NCBI RefSeq assembly: GCF_000020725.1
Contig: NC_011146.1
Location: 952,501 to 1,016,500 of the forward strand
From: Citrifermentans bemidjiense Bem
Lineage (GTDB): Bacteria > Desulfobacterota > Desulfuromonadia > Geobacterales > Geobacteraceae
Direction of reading: 5' to 3'
DNA length: 64,000 nt
Shown: positions 20,739 to 31,767 of the stretch, in pieces
Numbering within the stretch: the first letter of the stretch is position 1
Layout of the letters: each line of letters opens with the position of its first letter
Notes under the pieces: model-generated
The model's database searches: none
Told to the model about the DNA's origin: nothing
Seen by the model: only the letters and a program-made list of their open reading frames with translations
Position numbers and translations under genes: made by a program

Positions 20739-20853
20739 CTGAAAAACATAATGGACTATAGTGTCACAAGGCAAAAAAGGCATCGTCAATTCAAGTGCGG
20801 TGGCGACTGTGACTGCACCGGCCGCCCCTGAAAGCTCGAAAGAAGGATCTACG

Positions 20854-22974
<2,121 letters not shown>

Positions 22975-23025
22975 GTTCACCCCCCTTGTCCCCATCCGCT
23001 TGCCATTACCTGCAAGGAGATCAGC

Positions 23026-24108
23026 ATGTCCTCTACCTTTGGCACTCTCTTCAGGGTATCCACCTTTGGCGAAAGCCACTGCGCCGCGGTCGGCGCCGTG
23101 GTCGACGGCGTCCCGGCGGGGATGCAACTGCGGGAGAGCGACATCCAGCCGCAGCTGGACCGCCGCCGCCCGGGGCAAAGCGAGCTTTCAACCCCGCGCG
23201 AGGAAAAGGACCTGGTGAGCATCCTCTCCGGCGTGGAAAAGGGGCTCACCCTGGGCACCCCCATCTGCCTCCTGGTGCATAACCGCGACCAGCGCCCCGG
23301 CGACTACCGTGAGATGGAGGCGGTCCCCCGCCCCTCTCATGCCGACTACAGCTACCAGATGAAATACGGCATCCGTGCCTCAAGCGGCGGCGGGCGCTCC
23401 TCCGCCCGGGAAACCATAGGGCGGGTGGCGGCCGGCGCTATAGCGGAAAAGTACCTCGCGGAGCGTTTCGGATTGGAGATCGTGGCCTGGGTGGACGGGG
23501 TAGGGGAGTTGGAGGGGGGGATGGTCGATCTGGAGGGGATCACCCGGGAACAGGTGGATGCCACAGCCGTCCGCTGCCCCAACCGTGAGGCTGCGGCGGC
23601 TATGATGCAGCTGATCGGATCGGTGCGGGACAGCAAAGACTCGGTCGGCGGCGTGGTTCGCTGTGTCTGCCGGAACCTCCCCGCAGGGCTGGGTGAGCCG
23701 GTGTTCGACAAGCTGGACGCCCTCCTCGCCCATGCCATGCTCTCGCTTCCGGCAGCCAAGGGTTTCGAGGTCGGTTCCGGGTTCGGCGGGAGCCGGATGC
23801 TGGGGAGCGCCCATAACGATCCCTTCGTGCGGAAAGAGGGGCGCCTGGGGACCGTGACCAACTATTCGGGAGGGGTGCAGGGGGGAATTTCCAACGGCGA
23901 GCCGGTTCATTTCCGGGTTGCTTTCAAGCCGCCGGCGACCGTTTCCCTGCCTCAGAAAACGGCAGCCTTCGACGGCACCGAGACACTCCTGGAAGCGAAG
24001 GGGCGCCATGACCCCTGCATCGTCCCCAGGGCGGTCCCGATCGTGGAGTCGATGGCGGCACTGGTCCTGATGGACCTGGTGCTGCGGCAGGAGTACCGCA
24101 GCAAGTAG
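23026..24108 (+). CDS. aroC: Chorismate synthase
   Basis: A 360-aa enzyme that converts EPSP to chorismate, the end of the shikimate pathway, needing reduced FMN. Signatures seen: [20 protein letters not shown] near the N-terminus, [52 protein letters not shown] and [18 protein letters not shown]. Length is standard. CAAGGAG lies upstream of ATG. It is placed 51 bases after glgX on the same strand, and no other aro gene is nearby. Confidence 0.97.
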   Translation: MSSTFGTLFRVSTFGESHCAAVGAVVDGVPAGMQLRESDIQPQLDRRRPGQSELSTPREEKDLVSILSGVEKGLTLGTPICLLVHNRDQRPGDYREMEAVPRPSHADYSYQMKYGIRASSGGGRSSARETIGRVAAGAIAEKYLAERFGLEIVAWVDGVGELEGGMVDLEGITREQVDATAVRCPNREAAAAMMQLIGSVRDSKDSVGGVVRCVCRNLPAGLGEPVFDKLDALLAHAMLSLPAAKGFEVGSGFGGSRMLGSAHNDPFVRKEGRLGTVTNYSGGVQGGISNGEPVHFRVAFKPPATVSLPQKTAAFDGTETLLEAKGRHDPCIVPRAVPIVESMAALVLMDLVLRQEYRSK

Positions 24109-24116
24109 CGCCGGGT

Positions 24117-24545
24117 TCAGGGTTTGCAGTTGTCCTCGGCCACGATGGCCATGCGGGAGCCGGGAGGGAGATACTCAAGCACAGTGGTGTCGCCCAAATC
24201 GGAGGACCTAAGGATGGCGCCGTTTTTGTCGAAGTGGGTGACGCCGACCAAGCGCCCCTCCTTCTCGACGCAGTCGATCTGATACATGTAGCGCGACTCG
24301 TACAGCCGGGAAGGCTCCGGCAATCCGTGCAGCACGTTGAGCGCCTCCTTCCTTCCCTGCTCCGTATAGACCACGCGTGTCCTTACCTGAATCATGCCGT
24401 CTCTTGCGGGGGTAGTGCCGTTTCTGTCATAGAAGAAGGCAGAATACTGGTTCTCGTCGACCAGGACCCAGTCGGAGTCGGCGGCCGCCGCCCGAGAAGC
24501 GAAGATCAGCGCCAGCAGCGAAAAGAATATAAGTGGTAGCCTCAT
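24117..24545 (-). CDS. Secreted protein resembling surface-adhesin E
   Basis: A 142-aa exported protein. The signal peptide covers ~1-22 (RAAAADSDW). The mature part follows the surface-adhesin E (PF16747-like) pattern: WVLVDENQYSAFFYDRNG, then IQVRTRVVYTE, RYMYQIDCVEKEGRLVGVTHFDKNG and a C-terminal ...EDNCKP, with two cysteines likely bonded. Despite the family name, most members are small periplasmic or surface proteins without proven adhesin function. ATG at 24545 follows AGGAGG; upstream in-frame ATG lacks one. It lies 31 bases after the next minus-strand gene and is probably co-transcribed. Confidence 0.75.
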   Translation of the reverse strand: MRLPLIFFSLLALIFASRAAAADSDWVLVDENQYSAFFYDRNGTTPARDGMIQVRTRVVYTEQGRKEALNVLHGLPEPSRLYESRYMYQIDCVEKEGRLVGVTHFDKNGAILRSSDLGDTTVLEYLPPGSRMAIVAEDNCKP

Positions 24546-24576
24546 CTTGTCACCTCCTGTAGCCACGAGTCTCCCC

Positions 24577-25026
24577 TTAACGCCGGGAGTCCATCTCCTC
24601 TGCCCGTACCCTTATCTTCTGCATCTCGGCTCCCAGGTCGGTCAGTATCTCGTCTTCACCCCTAACCACCCCCTGCACCTTCAACGATTTCCGCAGCAGA
24701 TCCAGGTCGTACTCAAGGTAGAGCGGCGCCACAGGACTTTGTCTCGCCGTCTTCACTATCTTTCTCGCTATGAAGCCGGTGAACTGCGGGTGCTCCAGTA
24801 ACTCGTGCCTCAGCTCACCGTCATAGGGACGCACCAGCACCCGTTCTTTTACCGGCTCACCGTGCAGCAGCATCTCGGAGATGAAGATGTCCTCGCTCTC
24901 CTCTGTGACGCGCGCCTCCGTGATGCCGACCAGATAACGCTCAGGGTGCTGCAGTCTGTCGATGAGCATGTTCCAGAGAGTTTTGTGCTCACAATGAACA
25001 ACAACCTGCAAAGTTCTGACTAGCAT
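24577..25026 (-). CDS. SRPBCC-like small protein of unknown function
   Basis: A 149-aa soluble protein without a signal peptide. The order of elements (VRTLQVVVHCEHKTLWNMLIDRLQHPERYLVGI, alternating strands, and a long C-terminal helix DEILTDLGAEMQKIRVRAEE) suggests a START/SRPBCC ligand-binding fold, similar to DUF1857/AtaL-type proteins; this is inference from pattern only. AGGAGG lies upstream of ATG. It is first in a two-gene minus-strand unit with the adhesin-E-like gene. Confidence 0.65.
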   Translation of the reverse strand: MLVRTLQVVVHCEHKTLWNMLIDRLQHPERYLVGITEARVTEESEDIFISEMLLHGEPVKERVLVRPYDGELRHELLEHPQFTGFIARKIVKTARQSPVAPLYLEYDLDLLRKSLKVQGVVRGEDEILTDLGAEMQKIRVRAEEMDSRR

Positions 25027-25162
25027 GAGAGCCTCCTGATAGTGTCGTTGCTGCCCCTGATAGCTTCCCTTTTTCGCGACTACTTATTATAGAGCCCGGC
25101 AATGCCCGGTCAAGGGGGGCGCTTCCCATGTTGGGAGCGCCCGCAGCCGCTCCGTAGGCTCG

Positions 25163-25190
25163 TTGACACCCCCCTGGCCGCAGTTACAAT
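25163..25190 (+). promoter_or_regulatory. Strong sigma-70 promoter
   Basis: An exact TTGACA, a 16-base spacer and TACAAT are 48 bases before the ATG at 25239. It is one of the best promoter matches in the window and drives the two membrane-protein genes that follow. Confidence 0.65.
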
Positions 25191-25238
25191 GGGGCAGTTG
25201 TTCGGCTTGGGGCGCATCTCGAACCGGAGGAGGTCGTT

Positions 25239-25754
25239 ATGTTCACAGGGAATCAGGCTTCACCGTTGGAAAGACGGCACCCGATTCTGACCGGCATGGC
25301 AGCGGGTCTTGTTGCCGGCGCCGTCGCTGGTGCAAGTGAAAGGTTGCTGGACCGGCTGGTGAGCAAAAAACAGAAAAGGCGCGACAGGAAGGTGCGGGAA
25401 GGCTCCGCCCACCAGGTCGCCGGGCCCCGCTTCGCCTCGAAACTCCTGGGCCGGCGGCTCGACCCGCAGGAGAAACGGCGCGTCAACTTAGCATTCGGGG
25501 TGGTCTACGGGCTCGGGTGGGGCTTGATCCATGGCGGCCTGAGGAAGCGCTTTCCGGTTCTTGCGCGCTGGGGCGGGCTTCCCTTCGCCATTCCCTTCTT
25601 CTTTGCCTGCGACGGCGTCATCGCGCCGGCCTTGCGCCTTTCCCCCAGACTCGATCGAGTCCCCTGGCAGCCGAGCGTGAAAGAGATGGGAAACCACATC
25701 GCCTGGAGTGCCGCGGCGGAGTGGGTGCATCGCCTGGCGGCCCGGATGCGCTAG
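25239..25754 (+). CDS. DUF1440-like inner membrane protein
   Basis: A 171-aa protein with three to four hydrophobic helices (TGMAAGLVAGAVAGASERLL, NLAFGVVYGLGWGLIHGG, GLPFAIPFFFACDGVIAPAL, and a weak last one NHIAWSAAAEWVHRL). The pattern fits DUF1440 (YagU-like) proteins; in E. coli YagU has been linked to acid resistance, but the function here is unknown. A basic cytoplasmic loop (SKKQKRRDRKVR) follows helix 1. GGAGGAGG precedes ATG. The following hydroxylase-family gene starts 23 bases later, so they form an operon. Confidence 0.75.
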   Translation: MFTGNQASPLERRHPILTGMAAGLVAGAVAGASERLLDRLVSKKQKRRDRKVREGSAHQVAGPRFASKLLGRRLDPQEKRRVNLAFGVVYGLGWGLIHGGLRKRFPVLARWGGLPFAIPFFFACDGVIAPALRLSPRLDRVPWQPSVKEMGNHIAWSAAAEWVHRLAARMR

Positions 25755-25777
25755 CACAAAACGGGGAGGGGGGAGCG

Positions 25778-26647
25778 ATGGCCAGAAGATCTGATCTGAA
25801 AAAGAGTGAACTTCCTGGATGGCTCAGCACCATGTTGATCTTCGGCACCATGGCGGCGGTGGTCGTCATGGAGTTGAAGCGGCCGCTCCGGAAGGAACGG
25901 GAGGACAAGGTCTCCCGCAATATGCGAAACGCCACCTTAGCCCTGCTCGCGGCGGCAACGGTCGGCCTTGCCGAAAAGCCGGTGGTGGCGCCTCTGGCCC
26001 TGGCGGTGCATAAAAAACGTCTCGGGTTCCTGAAGCTGTACCGGCTCCCGGTCTGGGCCGACCTGATGCTTTCCGTGTTGCTGCTCGACTACACCCTCTA
26101 TATCTGGCACTACCTGACCCACAAGGTGCCTTTTCTGTGGCGCTTCCACCGCCCCCACCACGTGGACCGCGACCTGGACGCCAGCACCGCCCTGCGCTTT
26201 CACTTCGGCGAATTATTGCTGTCGGTTCCCTGGCGCGCCGCGCAGGTGAGCCTGCTCGGCGTCTCGCCGCTTGGGCTCGCGCTCTGGCAGACGCTTACCC
26301 TGGTGGAGATCATGTTCCACCACTCGAACCTGCGGCTCCCCTTCGCTTGGGAGCGTCGCCTCTGCCGGCTCATCGTCACCCCCCGCATGCACGGGATCCA
26401 TCATTCGGTGGTTCGCGGCGAAACCGATTCCAACTGGGGCACCATTTTTTCCTGGCCCGATTACCTGCACGGGACCGTGCGGCTGAACGTCCTGCAGGAC
26501 AGCATAGACATAGGTGTGGTCGGCTATCAGGACCCGGCGCAGCTGACCCTGGGAAATGTTTTGGCCATGCCGTTCCAACCCGAGATCAAGGCCATTGCTC
26601 CGGAAGGGCGGCTGCTGCCCGTCCCGAGGACCGCGCTGGCGCCGTGA
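25778..26647 (+). CDS. Fatty acid hydroxylase/sterol desaturase family membrane protein
   Basis: A 289-aa membrane protein with the histidine clusters of the di-iron fatty acid hydroxylase superfamily: HYLTHKVPFLWRFHRPHH (H-x4-H then HRPHH), MFHHSN and HGIHHSVVRG. These bind two irons and sit on the cytoplasmic side of four or so membrane helices. Family members hydroxylate or desaturate lipids such as carotenoids, sterols or hopanoids; the substrate is not deducible. GGGGAGGGGGGAG lies upstream of ATG at 25778. The frame stays open further upstream, but that stretch overlaps the DUF1440 gene and is not used. Confidence 0.87.
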   Translation: MARRSDLKKSELPGWLSTMLIFGTMAAVVVMELKRPLRKEREDKVSRNMRNATLALLAAATVGLAEKPVVAPLALAVHKKRLGFLKLYRLPVWADLMLSVLLLDYTLYIWHYLTHKVPFLWRFHRPHHVDRDLDASTALRFHFGELLLSVPWRAAQVSLLGVSPLGLALWQTLTLVEIMFHHSNLRLPFAWERRLCRLIVTPRMHGIHHSVVRGETDSNWGTIFSWPDYLHGTVRLNVLQDSIDIGVVGYQDPAQLTLGNVLAMPFQPEIKAIAPEGRLLPVPRTALAP

Positions 26648-26670
26648 CGGTTGCCCCAAGAGGAAACAAA

Positions 26671-26705
26671 AAGAGACCCGGGTCGAGCTTCGACCCGGGT
26701 CTCTT
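26671..26705 (+). terminator. Rho-independent terminator, probably bidirectional
   Basis: An almost perfect 35-base palindrome (AAGAGACCCGGGTCGA and its complement) lies between two convergent genes. T-rich bases follow on the plus strand and TTTTTGTTTCC on the minus strand. Confidence 0.85.
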
Positions 26706-26730
26706 CGTTTATCCGTTGCCGATGGTGCAG

Positions 26731-26916
26731 TCACGCCAGCGGCCCCCTGGGCGGATCCTTGGGACGGGTCTTCACCACCCCTGTCAGTATCGCGATCCCC
26801 AGGAGGATGATGCAGACGATGGCTATCTTGAACATGGCCAGTCCAGCCTCGACCAGTGCCCAGGCGATGCCTCCGATGACGAGCATGAACCCGACGACAT
26901 AAAGCGCGAATGACAT
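26731..26916 (-). CDS. Small two-helix membrane protein
   Basis: A 61-aa protein with two hydrophobic segments (~3-27, LYVVGFMLVIGGIAWALVEAG, and ~30-48, KIAIVCIILLGIAILTGVV) and a short basic/proline C-terminal tail (KTRPKDPPRG). AAGGAGG seven bases before ATG makes translation likely. The pattern resembles small bacterial inner-membrane proteins of the DUF1328/YtjA kind, but I do not assign a family. It has its own unit; no promoter is obvious in 26917-27094. Confidence 0.72.
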   Translation of the reverse strand: MSFALYVVGFMLVIGGIAWALVEAGLAMFKIAIVCIILLGIAILTGVVKTRPKDPPRGPLA

Positions 26917-27094
26917 GGGATCCTCCTTGACGGATGCCGCTTTGGGGGAGGTGCCGGGGGAGCCGCGGCATGGTTTCTGGTTGGTTGTGGTTAGTGTTTG
27001 TTAACTTGAAAGGCAGGTTTAAATCTATCGGGCTAGGTGGGGATGTCAATATCTGCCGGGGGCGCTAGATGAAGGAGGAGGGTTACAGGTGCGG

Positions 27095-27607
27095 TCAGAA
27101 GGTTTGGTAAAGCGGGCCTTCTGAATCAAGGTGGATCAGGTACAGTCTCGTGTCGAACTCAAGCTGGTGGTAGGCCGGCTCCATGTATTCGCAGAGCTGG
27201 TAAAAGGCCTTGTTGTGCTCCTTCTCCTTCAGGTGGGCCAGTTCGTGGACTACGATCATCCTCAGAAACTCTATCGGGGCGAGCTTGAAGAGCGCGGCGA
27301 TCTTTATCTCGTGCTTTGCCGTGAGCTTCGCCCCCTGCACCCGCGACACGAAGGCGTGCAGTCCGAGGGCGTGGTTCATGACGCTGATCTTCGGGTCGTA
27401 GCTTACCTTGCTGAGCGGTTGCGACTTGCGGAGGAACTCGTTCTTCAAGGCGACGGCGAAGTCGTAAAGGGCCCGGTCGGTCCGGATCTGGTGCGGGGTG
27501 GGGTACTTGGCGAGCAGCACGCTCCCCAACTTGTTGTCGGCTATCAACCGCTCCACTTTGCTGGTGACGCTCTCGGAATAGCCGGCGAGGTATTTCAGTC
27601 CGTGCAT
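27095..27607 (-). CDS. YgjP-like metallopeptidase domain protein
   Basis: A 170-aa soluble protein with the zinc-peptidase motif HELAHLKEKEH (His121, Glu122, His125, third ligand His131), in the YgjP/DUF45 (M48-like) group. RMIVVHELAHL preceded by ISVMNHALGLHAFVSRVQG is typical of the YgjP fold. The substrate is unknown; DUF45 genes often accompany restriction systems, but none is seen here. The start at 27607 follows AGAGAAG; an upstream in-frame ATG (27661) is less likely, since it would add a non-family extension. It ends at a CTTTACCAAACC... tail close to the intergenic region. Confidence 0.85.
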   Translation of the reverse strand: MHGLKYLAGYSESVTSKVERLIADNKLGSVLLAKYPTPHQIRTDRALYDFAVALKNEFLRKSQPLSKVSYDPKISVMNHALGLHAFVSRVQGAKLTAKHEIKIAALFKLAPIEFLRMIVVHELAHLKEKEHNKAFYQLCEYMEPAYHQLEFDTRLYLIHLDSEGPLYQTF

Positions 27608-27679
27608 GTACTTCTCTTCTAAAGGGAAAATGAGTCGAAAACAGAGGTGAAGGTAACACATCGGTGGGCTAAGTGCTGC

Positions 27680-27720
27680 AAAAAAGTGGCGCCGCAGAAT
27701 ATGACTGCGCCGCCATTTAA
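27680..27720 (-). terminator. Terminator of Fe-S protein gene
   Basis: Read on the minus strand, TGGCGGCGCAG pairs with CTGCGGCGCCA (one mismatch, 7-base loop) and is followed by CTTTTTTGC, 60 bases after the Fe-S gene stop. Confidence 0.8.
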
Positions 27721-27780
27721 AACCATTGGCAAGGAGAACGTCTGAGGACTTCTGAGAAAGCCTAAGGAGTAAAGCGTTAA

Positions 27781-29088
27781 TCAGTATCTGTAACAGGTCT
27801 TGCTGGATCGCTCTGCGTGCCTTTCGATCACCCCTTGCAGGTAGTGCGAACCGAGCTGGCTGCGGACCAGGGCCTGTTTCACCGGAGGAAGTTTAAGGAT
27901 GGCGCCCACGATGGCGGCCATGGCGCGGTGGCTGACGAGCGCGCGGTTGTCCCAGATGAGATGCTGCAGCTTGCCCTGCTCAAGCGCCATCAGCACGATA
28001 CGGTGGGCGCTGTCGACCGGGGTAATGACCCGCTCAGCCCTTGGTTTCAACGTGATCGCCGCGCTGCGGCAGACCCTGACGCAGACTCCGCATCCCAGGC
28101 AGCGTTCGCTGTCTTGCACGCATCTCCTGAGCCACGGGTGCTGGGGGGCGTTGGCAGATATGAGCCGCACCGCTTCAGCGGGGCAGGCATCGATGCACCG
28201 GCCGCAGCCGCTGCATTCGGTGGCGGTTAATTCCGCTATGAAATTGGTACTGTGCACTGGCTGCACGTTGCAGAACTTGCGGGCTGCTATCAGCGCTTCG
28301 CAGCAGCAGCTGCAGCAGTTGCAGATGAAGGAAAGACCTCCCTGCACGTTCTCCCCGAACTGGACCAGGTTATGCTCCCGCGCCTGCTGCAGCAGGTCCA
28401 GGCATTTGACGCTGTCGATGGCGCGAGCGTGGCCGTGCCTGATCAGCGAGTCCGCCACCGGCCCGAAAACCATGCAGGTCTCCATCGGCGCCGCGCAGGC
28501 GCGCCCGAGGTGCTGCATCTTATGGCGGCAGTAGCAGGTGCCCACACCGATCTTCTTCGCCTCTTTGATCACCTCGCTGGCGCGCTCGTAGTTGTAGACC
28601 CGGGTGATGTGCGCGGGGGGGACCTCGTTCTCGCCGACCATGATCCTGCCGATCCTGGTTCTCCCCTCTATGAACAGCCTGCTGATGAACTCCTGCTCCT
28701 GGTTCAGGTACTGGTACAGGAGCAGGCTCAGCGCCGCCTGGTCGATATCCGCTCTGACCCGCATCAGAGAAAACTCGAAGAAGCCCGCCATCGGCGGGGG
28801 GAGCACGTAGAGCTTCTCGCCGTCGTGCTCGGCATCCAGTAGCAGCGCTCGTTTAGCCAAATCTTCGAGCGTGCGGAATGCCTCAACTTCCCTCACCCTC
28901 CAGATCTCCGCCGCCTTGGCGGGGGAGAACGGATGCATGGGTAGCTGCCCCACCAGTTTCGCCTCTTTCTCAGTGAATAGCAGGGCGAGGATCTTGGTGA
29001 GCAATTCGGAGGGTGGAGCGCCTTGAGGGAATCGGTTCAGGCGCTCCATCAGTGAGCTGTATGCGTTGTGACGGTTTAGGTGCGGCAT
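27781..29088 (-). CDS. 4Fe-4S dicluster ferredoxin-like protein
   Basis: A 435-aa cytoplasmic Fe-S protein. The N-terminal ~100 residues (FTEKEAKLVGQLPMHPFSPA, EAFRTLEDLAKRALLL) look like a winged-helix module. A first cysteine group is at C185, C187, C198, C205; a dense cluster, CNCCSCCC, starts at C256. Two classical ferredoxin motifs follow: CSGCGRCIDACP (292-303) and CLGCGVCVRVC (330-340), each able to bind a 4Fe-4S cluster. Members occur in anaerobes as putative electron-transfer or sensor proteins; no partner is assigned. The start at 29088 follows GGAGAG; an upstream ATG at 29166 would add a Cys-containing leader of doubtful value. It is divergent from bioF. Confidence 0.82.
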   Translation of the reverse strand: MPHLNRHNAYSSLMERLNRFPQGAPPSELLTKILALLFTEKEAKLVGQLPMHPFSPAKAAEIWRVREVEAFRTLEDLAKRALLLDAEHDGEKLYVLPPPMAGFFEFSLMRVRADIDQAALSLLLYQYLNQEQEFISRLFIEGRTRIGRIMVGENEVPPAHITRVYNYERASEVIKEAKKIGVGTCYCRHKMQHLGRACAAPMETCMVFGPVADSLIRHGHARAIDSVKCLDLLQQAREHNLVQFGENVQGGLSFICNCCSCCCEALIAARKFCNVQPVHSTNFIAELTATECSGCGRCIDACPAEAVRLISANAPQHPWLRRCVQDSERCLGCGVCVRVCRSAAITLKPRAERVITPVDSAHRIVLMALEQGKLQHLIWDNRALVSHRAMAAIVGAILKLPPVKQALVRSQLGSHYLQGVIERHAERSSKTCYRY

Positions 29089-29361
29089 AGACGCTCTCCG
29101 ATGACGCGGTTGCTGCAGGAGTGAACACAGAACTCCGCAGCCGCGGAAGTTTGTGACATTAAGCATCGATGGTGAGAGTATGCTCGCTACGGCAGGTACT
29201 TACGGGCCGGAAATAGATGCTGAAATTAAAAGGCTTTAAGAGTGTAACCCACATTCGAATGCCTGCAATCGTTGTTGGCGACAGCACTGCGACCATTGTG
29301 CCTCTGCGACTGAAAGCGCAGGTCGGGGCCAGTTCTCTTCCGCCCCCGGCGGGAGGAAGGA
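29089..29361. other. Intergenic region between Fe-S gene and biotin operator
   Basis: Divergent intergenic stretch, about 375 bases in all before bioF. No ORF with a ribosome binding site is seen. It must hold the promoter of the minus-strand Fe-S gene, but I cannot place it. The biotin operator begins at 29362. Confidence 0.35.
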
Positions 29362-29393
29362 TTGTCAACCTGTGTTGGTTGTCAGGTTGACGA
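29362..29393 (+). promoter_or_regulatory. BirA-type biotin operator
   Basis: TTGTCAACC, a 14-base spacer and GGTTGACGA form an inverted repeat matching the BirA operator pattern (TTGTNAACC-N14-16-GGTTNACAA). It precedes bioF by 71 bases and overlaps the -35 of the candidate promoter, so biotinyl-AMP-bound BirA would block transcription when biotin is plentiful. Confidence 0.78.
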
Positions 29394-29416
29394 ACCCGGA
29401 GGTCCTGTGTTAATAA
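29387..29416 (+). promoter_or_regulatory. Promoter of the biotin operon
   Basis: TTGACG (29387-29392), inside the right half of the BirA operator, and TTAATA/TAATAA (from 29410) 17-18 bases later form a good sigma-70 promoter ahead of bioF. Confidence 0.6.
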
Positions 29417-29463
29417 CAATGGTCGGCTGGGAACCGGGGAATCTGTCATAGGAGGGAGAGGCT

Positions 29464-30633
29464 GTGCAGACATTTGCTGAAGAGCTTGAAGCCCTGCGGG
29501 CGGAGGGACTGTACCGCAGCATGAGGGTCATCAAAGGCGCACAGGGAAGCCGGGTGGAGCTCGACGGGAAGCAGGTTCTCATGCTCTGCTCCAACAACTA
29601 CCTGGGGCTTGCCGATCACCCCGAGCTGAGAAGCGCCGCAGTATTCGGTGTGGCCTTCGGCGTCGGCAGCGGCGCCTCGCGGCTGGTTTCCGGCACCATG
29701 GAGCTGCACGAAAAGCTTGAGGAGCGGATCGCCGCCTTCAAGGGGACCGAGAAGGCCCTGGTGTTCAACTCCGGCTACGCCGCCAATACCGGTATCGTTT
29801 CCGCCCTCGTCGGGCGTGGCGACGCCATCTTCTCGGACCGGCTCAATCACGCCAGCATCATCGACGGCGCTCTTCTCTCCCGGGCCGATTTGCACCGCTA
29901 CCCGCACCGTGACATGGCGGCCCTGGAGCGGCTGCTGCAGGACAAAGGCGGCAACGGCCGGCGCCTCATCGTCACCGACGGGGTGTTCAGCATGGACGGC
30001 GACATCGCCCCGCTGCAGGACCTCGTGCGGCTGGCCAAGAAGTACGGCGCCCTGCTCATGGTCGACGACGCCCACGGCACAGGGGTACTAGGCCCGACCG
30101 GGCGCGGCAGCGGCGAACTGCTGGGCGTCATGGACGGGATCGACATCCACATGGGAACCCTCGGCAAGGGGCTCGGAAGCTTCGGCGCCTACGCGGCTGC
30201 GTCCGCAACCATCTGCGATTACCTGGTGAACAAGGCGCGCAGCTTCATCTTCTCTACCTCGCTCCCCCCGGCCGTGCTGGCCGCCTCCATTGCGGCCATC
30301 GAACTGGTGGATTCGCCGGAAGGAAAAGAGCTGAGGGAGAAGCTTGCGGCGAACGTCGCGCTCTTCAAGGAGAAGCTGGCGCAGGCGGGTTTCGACACCA
30401 TGGGGAGCGAGACGCAGATAGTTCCCATCTTCGTGGGACCGGCCGACGCCACCATGGAATTCAGCAAGGTACTCCTGGAGCAGGGGATCTTCGTACAGGG
30501 GATCAGGCCGCCCACGGTCCCGTCGGGGAGCTGCCGGCTGCGCTGTACCATCATGGCGACGCACGAACCGGCCGAACTGGAAGAAGCCGCCGGAATCATC
30601 GAGCAGGTGGGGAAGAAGCTCGGGGTGGTTTAA
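29464..30633 (+). CDS. bioF: 8-amino-7-oxononanoate synthase
   Basis: A 389-aa PLP enzyme of the alpha-oxoamine synthase family, which condenses pimeloyl-ACP (or -CoA) with alanine in biotin synthesis. Seen: [64 protein letters not shown] (Asp201/His204) and the PLP lysine Lys235 in [11 protein letters not shown]. The close relative glycine C-acetyltransferase has a similar sequence; the BirA operator and the downstream bioH- and bioC-like genes decide for bioF. GTG start at 29464, preceded by GGAGGGAGAGG. Confidence 0.92.
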   Translation: MQTFAEELEALRAEGLYRSMRVIKGAQGSRVELDGKQVLMLCSNNYLGLADHPELRSAAVFGVAFGVGSGASRLVSGTMELHEKLEERIAAFKGTEKALVFNSGYAANTGIVSALVGRGDAIFSDRLNHASIIDGALLSRADLHRYPHRDMAALERLLQDKGGNGRRLIVTDGVFSMDGDIAPLQDLVRLAKKYGALLMVDDAHGTGVLGPTGRGSGELLGVMDGIDIHMGTLGKGLGSFGAYAAASATICDYLVNKARSFIFSTSLPPAVLAASIAAIELVDSPEGKELREKLAANVALFKEKLAQAGFDTMGSETQIVPIFVGPADATMEFSKVLLEQGIFVQGIRPPTVPSGSCRLRCTIMATHEPAELEEAAGIIEQVGKKLGVV

Positions 30634-30646
30634 ACAAAACTTCACT

Positions 30647-30783
30647 AAACCAAAGCTCACCACAGAGGTTCACAGAGGAAAAGACAAAGCGGACACAGAG
30701 GAAAGCACAACTTCAGGGGAAACCTGAACGACGGGAAAACCCTCAGTGACCTCCGCGACCTCTGTGTTCCGCCTTTTGGTTTT
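30647..30783. repeat. 137-base inverted-repeat element with CACAGAGG motifs
   Basis: The ends (AAACCAAAG and CTTTTGGTTT) and inner parts (CCACAGAGGTTCACAGAGG against CCTCTGTGTTCC) are inverted repeats, so the transcript would fold into a long hairpin. CACAGAGG occurs three times on the left arm. Such CACAGAGG repeats are common as dispersed intergenic elements in Geobacter-like genomes. It carries no gene. Confidence 0.6.
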
Positions 30784-30802
30784 GAATTAGATTGGACAAG
30801 CT

Positions 30803-31603
30803 ATGCCCTTCATCGAAACATCATCAGGACTCGCCCTTCACTACCAGGAAACAGGAGCCGGACGCCCTGTGGTATTCCTGCACGGCTGGGCCATGTCGGG
30901 GCGCGTCTGGCGCTTCCAGCATCCTCTGGACGACGCCTATCGGCTCATCTTCTTCGACCAGCGCGGCCATGGACAGTCGGCTGCCGCCGAGGGCTATGCC
31001 ATAGACGACTACGCGGGGGACGTGGCGGCGCTCTTTAGCCGGCTCGCTCTGGAAGATGCCGTCCTCATCGGCTGGTCCCTAGGGGTGCAGGTGGCGTTGC
31101 AGGCCTTTCCATCTGTCAGGGAGCGGCTCGCCGGGCTGGTGCTGGTGGGGGGCACCGCTCGTTTCACCACGGCGGAGGATTACCCGCACGGCAAACCCCC
31201 GGTCGACGTGAAGGGGCTGAGCCTCAAGCTGCGGCGCGACTACCAAAAGACCATGGGGGACTTCTTCAAGGGGATGTTCGCGGAAGGGGAGATGGACCAG
31301 GCGCAGTACCAGCGGATCGTGATGGGCGGCCGCTCCCCCAACACCTGTGCGGCGAAGGAGTCGCTGAACATCCTGGCGACGGTGGACCAGAGGGACCGGC
31401 TGGCCCAGGTGGACCGCCCGGTACTGCTGGTGCACGGCGAGCTGGATACCATCTGCCCCGCCGCGGCATCGGCATACATGGCAAAGCGGATGCCGCAGGC
31501 GAGGCTGGAGCTGGTCCCCGGATGCGGACACGCGCCTTTCATGACGCGGCCGGAGGGGTTCAACGCGCTGGTCAGGAATTTCATCGAGGGGTTGCGGAAG
31601 TAA
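30803..31603 (+). CDS. bioH: Alpha/beta hydrolase, probable pimeloyl-ACP methyl ester esterase
   Basis: A 266-aa alpha/beta hydrolase with the triad Ser92 (GWSLG), Asp215 (HGELDTIC) and His243 (GCGHAPF), plus the oxyanion HGW (27-29). BioH removes the methyl group from pimeloyl-ACP methyl ester, releasing the BioC product for BioF. The assignment rests on position between bioF and bioC and on GWSLG/length matching BioH; many esterases share these motifs, so the exact role is inferred. The ribosome binding site is weak. The gene lies 169 bases after bioF, with a repeat element between. Confidence 0.78.
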   Translation: MPFIETSSGLALHYQETGAGRPVVFLHGWAMSGRVWRFQHPLDDAYRLIFFDQRGHGQSAAAEGYAIDDYAGDVAALFSRLALEDAVLIGWSLGVQVALQAFPSVRERLAGLVLVGGTARFTTAEDYPHGKPPVDVKGLSLKLRRDYQKTMGDFFKGMFAEGEMDQAQYQRIVMGGRSPNTCAAKESLNILATVDQRDRLAQVDRPVLLVHGELDTICPAAASAYMAKRMPQARLELVPGCGHAPFMTRPEGFNALVRNFIEGLRK

Positions 31604-31606
31604 AGG

Positions 31607-31767
31607 CATCCCCCTCCCTGTCCCTCCCCCGCTGGGGGGGAGGGGACGTTGAGCAACTGCTCTTTCTCCAACTGGAGGGGGACGTTGAGCAACTGCTCTT
31701 TTCCTAACTGGGTGAGGGGGCGCTGTGCAACTGATCTGCCCCCGGCGGGGGGAAGGGGCTGGCGACA
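31607..31767. repeat. GC-rich palindrome and 36-base tandem repeat
   Basis: After a GC-rich palindrome (CCCTCCCCC...GGGGGGAGGGG), the unit GGGGACGTTGAGCAACTGCT plus ~16 bases repeats at 31642 and 31678 (36-base period), with a diverged third copy from 31717 (GGGGCGCTGTGCAACTGATC). The copies lie within the biotin operon between bioH and bioC; no ORF is present. Confidence 0.65.

Noticed and set aside
30647-30783. Inverted-repeat element as an insertion sequence
   Set aside because: It is too short and carries no transposase; no clear target-site duplication was seen. Kept as a repeat only.
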